From Verrucomicrobiota bacterium (GTDB lineage Bacteria > Verrucomicrobiota > Verrucomicrobiia > Opitutales > UBA953), in contig SUVQ01000005.1 in NCBI GenBank assembly GCA_015061905.1, positions 95,192 through 159,191 of the forward strand: DNA of 64,000 nt, read 5' to 3'. The notes below the pieces were generated by a model. The model saw only the letters and a list, made by a program, of their open reading frames with translations, had not been told where the DNA came from and ran no database searches. How positions within the stretch are numbered: the first letter of the stretch is position 1; each line of letters begins with the position of its first letter. Both the position numbers and the translations under genes were made by a program. Shown in pieces: positions 53,297 to 61,600 of this stretch.

Positions 53297-55618
53297 ATGG
53301 GCAACATTCCTTTACAAAACGGCGGGCAATTCATTAGTCCGATTCAAAAGCGCGGCGTAAATCCCAATTGGAATACGCAACAATACGAATACGCGAAATC
53401 CATTATCGCGGGATTCAACGCTATGGGGCAACAAATCGGGAACGACATGACACGCCTCGGCAAAGCGATGATGCGGCAGGAAGAGGAAGAGTCCGACAAG
53501 GCGGAGCGCGAAGCGACGATGAACGACGCACACTCGATTTCGCTTTTGAAGATTCGAACCGACGAGGATTTCGCGGCAGTTGAGAAAACAATTACTGCGA
53601 AAGAATATAAAACCGTCGAAGAATTTGATGCGGATTGGAACACGGCGATTCTGCCGCAGATGGACGAAGCGCATGAAGTGCTGATGCAGGACGCGGATAT
53701 CGTTTGGAATCGACAGCGTATTCAGCCGCAGGCTCAACGCGCCTACGAAATATCGCGGGAACAGTTTCGCGTAAAAGCGCGTGCAGACGTGGAGGCTCGC
53801 GTAACGCAACGCAGGCAGGAAAATGCGGCAAAGGCTCTTTCCGTCGCGGGAGCGAAAGCGAATATCCCGGATATTATGGCGGGAAAAGACGCCGCGATCG
53901 CCGCCGGAATCGTTCCGGAGCAAGTAGACGCGATGACGCGCGGCGCGCTGTTTGAAGCATTTGCCGTTACGCAACGCCAAGCCATGGAACAATACGGAGG
54001 CGTAAATTCCGCGCGCTACAAAATTGCGATGCACAATGCGCTTTCGACTGCGAGGGACAATATCTCCGAGAAAATCCGTGCGATTCTTAACGCCGACGAC
54101 GAGAAAATTTTTGACGCATGGAAAGCCGGAGATTTTTCGACGATCATCGGAGACGCGAAAACGGCGGCATCCAAAAACACGGGAACGGGCGGCAAGCAAT
54201 CCGGTAGAGATATTGCCGACAGTCCGGAGGTAATCGGTGAAGACTGGGAACAAGTGCGTAAGGCGGGAATTGAAGCCGCGAACCAAACGCACGACGAGGC
54301 GATAAAAGCTATTGAGGAAGCCAAGCGGCAAGGAATCATCACCGCCGCGCAAGCGGCATCCATCAAGGAAGGTGCAGAATCGGAAAAACAAAATGCTCTT
54401 CGCAAGATTGATTCCGATATTCTCGTGAAACGCGAGGCGGCGGCTAAGGAACAACGCGAACTCGCAAAAGCCTTAATCGAGACTGCGGCACGGAGCGAGG
54501 GTGAATTTCTCGAACACGCAACCAATGTGCAATACAGCGGAAAAACCGCCGTTAATCTCAACGAGAAGATACAATGGATGCGGGACCGCCCGAACGGAGA
54601 ATACGACGATGCGAGAAGCCGCTCCGCGCTTTTGCGCATTTACGCGAACGCAGGACGTTTCACGGACGCGGCGGATGCGGACGGTTCCTATCGCCTGTCC
54701 GCGCTCGCTCTTGCCCGAAAAAATTGCAATGCGGCAGACTACGCCAAGGCAATCAGCTTTCTTGCCGGCGGCGACAAGGATTCCGTCATGCAAAAACAAA
54801 TTGAAAACGGAATGTTTAAAGTTTTCGAAGCGGCGGGATTGGACGGAGACAAGATTGGCAAAGCTCATATCGGAGACAATGAGGAAGCCGAGCTTGCGGC
54901 ACTCTGCGGCGACGTAGTGCAGCTTGCCGGGAATCTGCCGCCTGCGGCGTTTCGCCACGAAATAGAGGGCATGTGCGAACGGCTAAAAAAATCGCAGAGC
55001 GAGCGGGAACGCATTCGCTATATGGAACGTTATTTTGAGGACGCAACACGCGACATCGAAAGTATTTCCATGCAAATGCGCGCGGATACCGTTCAAAGAG
55101 AAGATACGACAGCGGAAGAAGCAGAAGCACTAATAAAAGACGCGGCAAAAAAAGAAAAAGTGAAAGAGTCCAGCGCGCGCACAGGCGCGACGGGTGCCAC
55201 GAATCCGCGCGCTCCAAAAAGAATGAACGAATCTAAGGTTGACGAGATTATCGAGAGACTCGCAACGACCGGCTCTGTTTACGGACGAGAAAAAATCCAA
55301 GAGATTCTTAAGACCGAAGACGGGGAGGAAAAACTTCGGGAATCGATCATTAGAAGCGGGAACAAGAATGTAAAAGCGGAGGAGCTTGACATTATTGAAC
55401 ACCCTGTCGCCTCTGCCGTTAAAAAAGTGGATGACGCATTTACGGAGTATGTCCACGAGCCTCTTGTAGCTCCGTTTAAGTGGTTACATGAAAAAGTAGT
55501 TTCTCCGACCGGACAAGCTATAGATAAGGCTCTCCATCTCGATGAAGCAAAAGAAGCGATCGTTGGACGGGTAAAGAAAAACTGGGCAAAGCGCAACGAA
55601 CGCCACGACAGCAAATAA
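53297..55618 (+). CDS. Internal virion protein (gp15-like)
   Basis: Large, mostly helical protein of 773 residues, rich in Ala, Glu, Lys and Arg. The N-terminus includes QFISPIQKRGVNPNWNTQQY. Long coiled-coil regions follow (e.g. ALRKIDSDILVKREAAAKEQ). No enzyme motif is seen. It lies between the gp14-like gene and the giant polyvalent protein gene, where T7-like phages encode the second ejected protein. It probably forms part of the ejection apparatus; this is inferred from order and composition. Confidence 0.62.
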   Translation: MGNIPLQNGGQFISPIQKRGVNPNWNTQQYEYAKSIIAGFNAMGQQIGNDMTRLGKAMMRQEEEESDKAEREATMNDAHSISLLKIRTDEDFAAVEKTITAKEYKTVEEFDADWNTAILPQMDEAHEVLMQDADIVWNRQRIQPQAQRAYEISREQFRVKARADVEARVTQRRQENAAKALSVAGAKANIPDIMAGKDAAIAAGIVPEQVDAMTRGALFEAFAVTQRQAMEQYGGVNSARYKIAMHNALSTARDNISEKIRAILNADDEKIFDAWKAGDFSTIIGDAKTAASKNTGTGGKQSGRDIADSPEVIGEDWEQVRKAGIEAANQTHDEAIKAIEEAKRQGIITAAQAASIKEGAESEKQNALRKIDSDILVKREAAAKEQRELAKALIETAARSEGEFLEHATNVQYSGKTAVNLNEKIQWMRDRPNGEYDDARSRSALLRIYANAGRFTDAADADGSYRLSALALARKNCNAADYAKAISFLAGGDKDSVMQKQIENGMFKVFEAAGLDGDKIGKAHIGDNEEAELAALCGDVVQLAGNLPPAAFRHEIEGMCERLKKSQSERERIRYMERYFEDATRDIESISMQMRADTVQREDTTAEEAEALIKDAAKKEKVKESSARTGATGATNPRAPKRMNESKVDEIIERLATTGSVYGREKIQEILKTEDGEEKLRESIIRSGNKNVKAEELDIIEHPVASAVKKVDDAFTEYVHEPLVAPFKWLHEKVVSPTGQAIDKALHLDEAKEAIVGRVKKNWAKRNERHDSK

Positions 55619-55636
55619 CAATTAAATTTATTTTAC

Positions 55637-58600
55637 ATGGAACAACTCAAAATTGCACAGCAAGATTCAATCGCAATCAATCGCACACAAGCGGCGAGCC
55701 TTATTTCTTTTGGCGGGAACGTCGGCAAGCAAGCAGTCCAAGATGCGGCAACGCAGAAAGTCGATCCGCTTGTTCCCGAAACCACGGGAGACGTATCGAT
55801 TAGTGCAACGCGGCATGTGAGCCGCACGAATTGGAGCCGGCAATGGGAGTCCGACGGGCGTGCCGTGGAAGCGGACGTGAACGCCGGACTGACGCTCGAA
55901 AACATCGAGGAAAAATACGGCTCCGGTATTTTCTCGAACACCTTTGCGATTCCTCACCTTGTTCGTGCGAAATCACGCCGTTCCCGCGAAGCCGTTGCCT
56001 TTCCGATTATTCGCGACACGAAAGCGTTTGCCGCGATTGCAAACGAAGTGAATGCGGAAAGCGCGGGCGGCGATTGGACGCGCGTTGAGGACAAAAAGAA
56101 GAAAGCGATGATTTCGCTTTTTCTAAACTCTAAGGGCTTCACGGTGCGCGATTACGCACAGATTGACGAAGAACTGAAGACCGGCGTATTCAAAGGCAAA
56201 TCGCTCGATGAGATAACGGACTGGGTTTTCAATTCCTACCTCGCGGAGCAAGCACGCTACGACAATCTCGCGCAGTTCGTCCGCACGCTCGACACGGACA
56301 AGCAACGCTTTCTCGACGAGAACGGCTACAAAGACACGACGGACTTCTTTGTCAAAAACGCGCCCGAGGAAATGGGAAATAATCTTCTCGCGCTTCAAAA
56401 GATGAGCCCGGCAGATCGCCGTGTTGCCGTCGAAATTGCGGCGAAAATGCGGGAGGCGGATTCTCTCGGCGAATGGGCGACAACGACCTACCAAAGCCGT
56501 ATCGCCGAAAAAATCGGCACGCTCTCTCCGGAGCGACAAGCACGCATCATGGCAATGGTGCAGTCTATGAATCCGAAGCTTTCCCGCAGTTTCGGCATCG
56601 AGCTTGCCGGGAAAGTCGCCGAAAGCTTTTCCGATACATTCAACGGCTTGGAAAACTTCCTTGAGGCGGGTTTTGTCCATGCGGGAGCGTGGCTCAACGA
56701 TGTCGATCTTGAAGAGCACGAATGGTATAAGCGGGAACAGGAGGCGCGTAGTGCGGCGTTAAATACGGTGCGCACGCGTTATGCGGAGCGCGGGGCGGTT
56801 GGCTCGATACTAATGGATACCGGCGTTGCGTTCGCGGATACCGCTTCGATTATGGCTCTCGGTTGGGCAACGGGCGGAGCCGGCGCGGCGGCGGGAACGT
56901 TTGCATGGTTTGGCGGCGGTAGTGCCGGAAACGCTTACACGGATTTGATTTCGCGCGGAGTCGATACGAAGACGGCTCTGCTTTCGTCGCTTGAAGTCGG
57001 TGCCGTGGAAGCCGGCTCGGAATACCTGCAAGCGGTGATCCCGCTCGGGAAAGGCGTATCGAATTTTGTCGCCGGTAAAGGTGCAAAGTCGATGGCGCTC
57101 AACATGCTTTCCAAAGATTATTTTTATAAGGTGGCGAGCGGAGCGGCTACGGCGACGACGAAGAAAGCGTTGATGCGAGGCGCAGGGCGCGCGGCACTCG
57201 GCATGGCGGAAGAAACGGGAACGGAGCTTGTTGCCGTCGGGAACAAAGCATTGGTTTACGATGCTCTCGGTGTTTCGGTGGACGGAGAGTTTCTCGGCGA
57301 AGTCTCCGATACGGTAAAAACGATGCCGGGCGTGTTTTTGCTTGGCGCACTCACGGGCGCGGGAGCGGCAAAAATCAGAAATCGAAAAAACGGCGGTAGA
57401 ATGCCGAGCGTAACGCAACTCGGAGCGGAACTCGACTTGGCGAAAATGGAAACCGCGAAGCAAAAGGCGCAGGCGATGCGGCTTGCCGGACAGATGCTCG
57501 ATTTGTCTTTTGACGCGGGAACGGGAACGGTGCGTGCACATGGGCGAGACGGGCGCGTTTCGGAAATCGATATGGATGCGTGGGCAGACATGAACGATGC
57601 GGAACGCCGCCAAGAGCTTGAAGCCAAATTTTTCCGTGGCGAAAAGCACGACGAAAACGATACGGAAAAAGCGATGGCGTTTTTTGATTTTGTGCAAAAA
57701 ACGGCGGAATTTACCGCCGACAACGCCAAAGCCGCAACCGACGTAAACGCGCCGCTTGACAAAGACGCAAATGCGGAAGCTAAGCAAGCCGCCGGAGCAA
57801 TCCCGGGAACGGTAGAAACAAGCACGGGAACGCCTACTCCGGAAGCTTCCCGCGAAGCGTTGCAGGATTTTGTCGAGAGAATGCCGATTTGGAAAGAACT
57901 CGGCGAAGCCGCACCGGACATGGATATCAGCTCGGACTTGTCGGCGGCGTTCGGCTACAACGTTGAGCCGGAACATCCGGACGTAGCGGAAGCCTTGAAG
58001 ACGCTTTTTGAACGCGACGCCGACGCGACGCTTGCGCAGATACTGAACGAATACGCCAAGAGCGCAATCGCGCAGGCAAAATTAGGCGGGAACACAAAGG
58101 CGAATCCGCTCGCTCTTTTGGTCGAAAAAGCCAATGCATTCGGTGATGCAGGCGGATACACGGGCGAACGCATTGCAGAGCCTCAGCAAGGCGATGAAAG
58201 CGCGGGAACGACGATTCCGCAGACGGCATTGGACGATATTCCGAACACCGGCAAATATTTTAAGACGCTTTCTCAGGCATCCGGCGTGAATGTGCGCCAC
58301 ATCGAAGCTCTTAGCGGGAACGAATACAGCCTTTCGCGTGCGCGTCGTGAAGTAAAATCGGTGCTTTCCGGGAAGAAGAAGCTCGCGCAAATTTCGGACA
58401 CGGGGAAAGCATTATTGAGAGCGACGATGCGATTTGACGGGAACGCACGCGCCCTTGCCGATTGGATAAGTGCTTATGCCTCGGGAGCTCGCAAGGGAGG
58501 CAAGAATACGAAAGAGCTTGAAGATGCCGCCTTTGTGTTTGCCGCAGGAAGCCGGGAACAACGCCCTGTGAGCGAATACGAATCCTTGCGCGTGGAAACG

Positions 58601-61600
58601 GAAGCGAAGAGCGAAGCCGAGCAAAACCTGCTTCGCACCGTCAGTCGCCTGAATGCGGCAACGGGCGGGAACGTGAGCGTAAAGTTTTTCGACGGTTCGT
58701 TTTTTGACGCCAACGGATTTATTGACAAGGACAATGTCATTCACATTAACCGCAACGCTCCCGAGCCGCTTCTTAAGACATTCGGGCATGAATTTACGCA
58801 CTACTTGGAAGCGAACAAAGGATTCGCGGGAATGAAGAAATTCATTCTCAATCCCGACGGAGCTTGCGTGCGCGTGTTTTTGGATCGCTACGGTTTTTCG
58901 GCGTTTGAAGACGCGAAAGATAAATACAAAAAACTTTACGGCACGCAAGGCGGGCAGAATCTTTCCGACGAAGCTATAGAGCGGGAAATCTTGGCGGACG
59001 TGTGCGGAGCGGTGCTTTTCACGCGGAGCTTCGACGCGCTTTTTGAAATCCGGCAGGAAAACAAAAACTTCTTCAATCGATGCTTGGAGTTTTTGCGAAA
59101 GCTATTTCGTGCGACGCGCGGGACGAAGATTGAGAACGAGATTGCGAATGCGATTGATCGTTATCGCGCGGTGGCGTTTGAGCAAAGAGCAGTTTTAGGG
59201 AGTTTTAGCCACTTTGAGCAGGATTCAGCTAAAAGTGCCTACAACCCGCTAAAACCGGCTAAAACCATCGAAATAAGCACGAACAAAAATGCTTATTCTG
59301 AGCAATTCGCTACATTTAAGGCAATCGGAGAGGGACAATGGGAAATTCCCGCGGAAATTACGGCGACGATTCCGGCTCTGAAAGGGAAAGTTGTTTGCGA
59401 CAAAGAAGCCTACGAACACATCGGAAAGCATCTTGGAGAGTTGAAACAATTCGGCTACGAATCTGCCGAGAATTTCGTTGCAGACACACTTGCCTACGCG
59501 AACGCCGTTTATGTTTCCAAGAGCGGAGACGGCTTCGATATTGTCGCGGACTTGAACGGAGAAAAACGTCCGGTTAACCGCGTTTTAATTTATTTGAAGA
59601 AATCGGAAAGCGGAGATTTTTACGATGTAGGCACCGCACATATTGTCCGGAGAGACCAGTATAAAAACAAGAAACCGCTTTGGGAAAGGGCGCAGTCCAA
59701 TCAATCTTCCGAAGAAAATTCTCTCGCGCAATCTCGAGCCAAAGCGGATGTTTCCAATGCTACGCAGGCGACACCGGAGCGCAACGAAAAACTGCTCGAT
59801 GAGATTTCGGCGCGTAAGGATGTTGGCGGGGTTTTCATGGCGTATGCCAAGGAAGCGGGCTTGAGTTTTAAGTTCCCGGGACAATATCCGAGCTTCCGCG
59901 CGGTGCTTGAATTGGTTGCGAAGAAGCGCGGAGTTTCCATCAAAGAAGTTGTCGCCGAAGCGGCGGGAGCCGTTGCGTTTGCCCAAAAGCATGTGGGTAT
60001 TTCCAAAACGGAAACGACCACTCCGGCAGAGCTTAAACCGAACGAATTTGAAGCACTCACGCCGAGTGCAGAAAACGCGGTTCGCATCAAGGGGCATTAT
60101 CGCGTAGTCGATTTGAGCGACTTGACGTTTGTCGACGTTTCCGACAAGTCTCAACAGGACGAACAGGGACGCAACCGTAGCGGTAAGCGCACCGAAGAGC
60201 AGGTGCAACGCATGCTGATGAACTTTGAGTCGGAACGGCTTGGCGACGACCGGCACACCGACCGAGGCGCGCCGATCTACAGAGAGATTAAAGATGAAAG
60301 CTTAAAGCTTAAAGAATTGCGCTCCGTTTCCGGCGAGGGGCGTTCCCGTTTGCTCAAAAAGGTTTACGAGCTTGGCGGTGTTCCGGAAGCTCAATACCGG
60401 GAACACGTTGCGAAGTTTGCGCGGGAACGCGGCATTGAGATTCCCGAAAGCGTAAAACAACCGGTGCTTCTGCGCGTGGCGACGGACACGGGCGGACTGA
60501 CGTGGGCACAGCTTGCGAAAGCGTCGAATACGGACATGAAGAGTGTTTACTCTACGGCGGAAGAAGCGCACGCCGATGCGCGGGAACTGCCGAAGATTCT
60601 GAATCTGCTTTCCGGACGAAGCGACGAGGGGATTTTGGATGAGCGCAACAACGCGTTCATCATGGCATTTAACGAAGCAATCGGCGCGGGAACGCAATAC
60701 ACGCAAGACAGAAAGAGCGGGTTTAAGGAAACGATCGGGCTTCGCATCGAGAACGCGCTTGTGGCGTATGTTATTAACGACCGCGAGGCGGCAACGGATT
60801 TGTTTGATTCTCCGTATTCGCTCGGCAAGACGCTCGCGTCGTTGCGTGATTACGCGGTGGACTTGGTGCGGCTTAAAGACAACGAACAATACGACATCGC
60901 GCCGGAGCTTGCGGCGGCACTCAAAGCCGCGCTTCATGTGCGGGAACAGAAAGAGCGCGGGAACAAGCAAACGAGCGAGCAGATTCTTGAGCTTTATTTT
61001 GAGCAAAATACGTTTGATTTTGAGAAGAACGCTCGCGAGGGGATCGACTTGGGAGCGGCAAAGATGCTTGCCAATCTTATGTTAGAGAAACGCACTTCCC
61101 GGCTCGGATATGTGCTTTTCGGATACATCGGCGAAGTGGAGCGTGCGAACGGGATTGACGGGAACGACATCGGGCTTTTCGGCACACAGGATTGGGGAAC
61201 GAAAAGCGAGCTGATGCAAAAGGCACTCGACAAGCTCGACGGGAACGCGGGAGATGTGCGGTATTCAATTTCCCGAAAAGGGCGCGGATATATGGACGGC
61301 GGGGAATGGTCTCAGCGTGCAAACAGCGCGTTGTTTGACGGGATGCGACCTGCGGCGATGATTGCTAAAGATTTGGGCGTTCCCGTAAGAGCGGTTGAAT
61401 TATACGGAAAAACGAGAGAATGGCACCATGTCGGAGCGGATTTTGAAGAAGTTGATTTTTATGATCCGAACGACTGGGCTGTGCAAAACGTCGAGCAGAT
61501 TAACGACTACGAAGATGCAGAGAATTTCATTCGCTACGTAAACACGACAACCTATGTTCTCGGAGTAGAAGCCAAGAACGACGAAGAATGGATTCCGAAA

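Noticed and set aside
52312..54454. Leftward frames opposite the internal virion protein genes
   Set aside because: No family features and out of keeping with the tightly packed rightward genes.
59190..59270. CTAAAACC-type repeats as another copy of the phage promoter-like repeat
   Set aside because: The similarity to CTAACC is loose, the 10-bp spacing is absent, and the sequence lies inside the giant reading frame.
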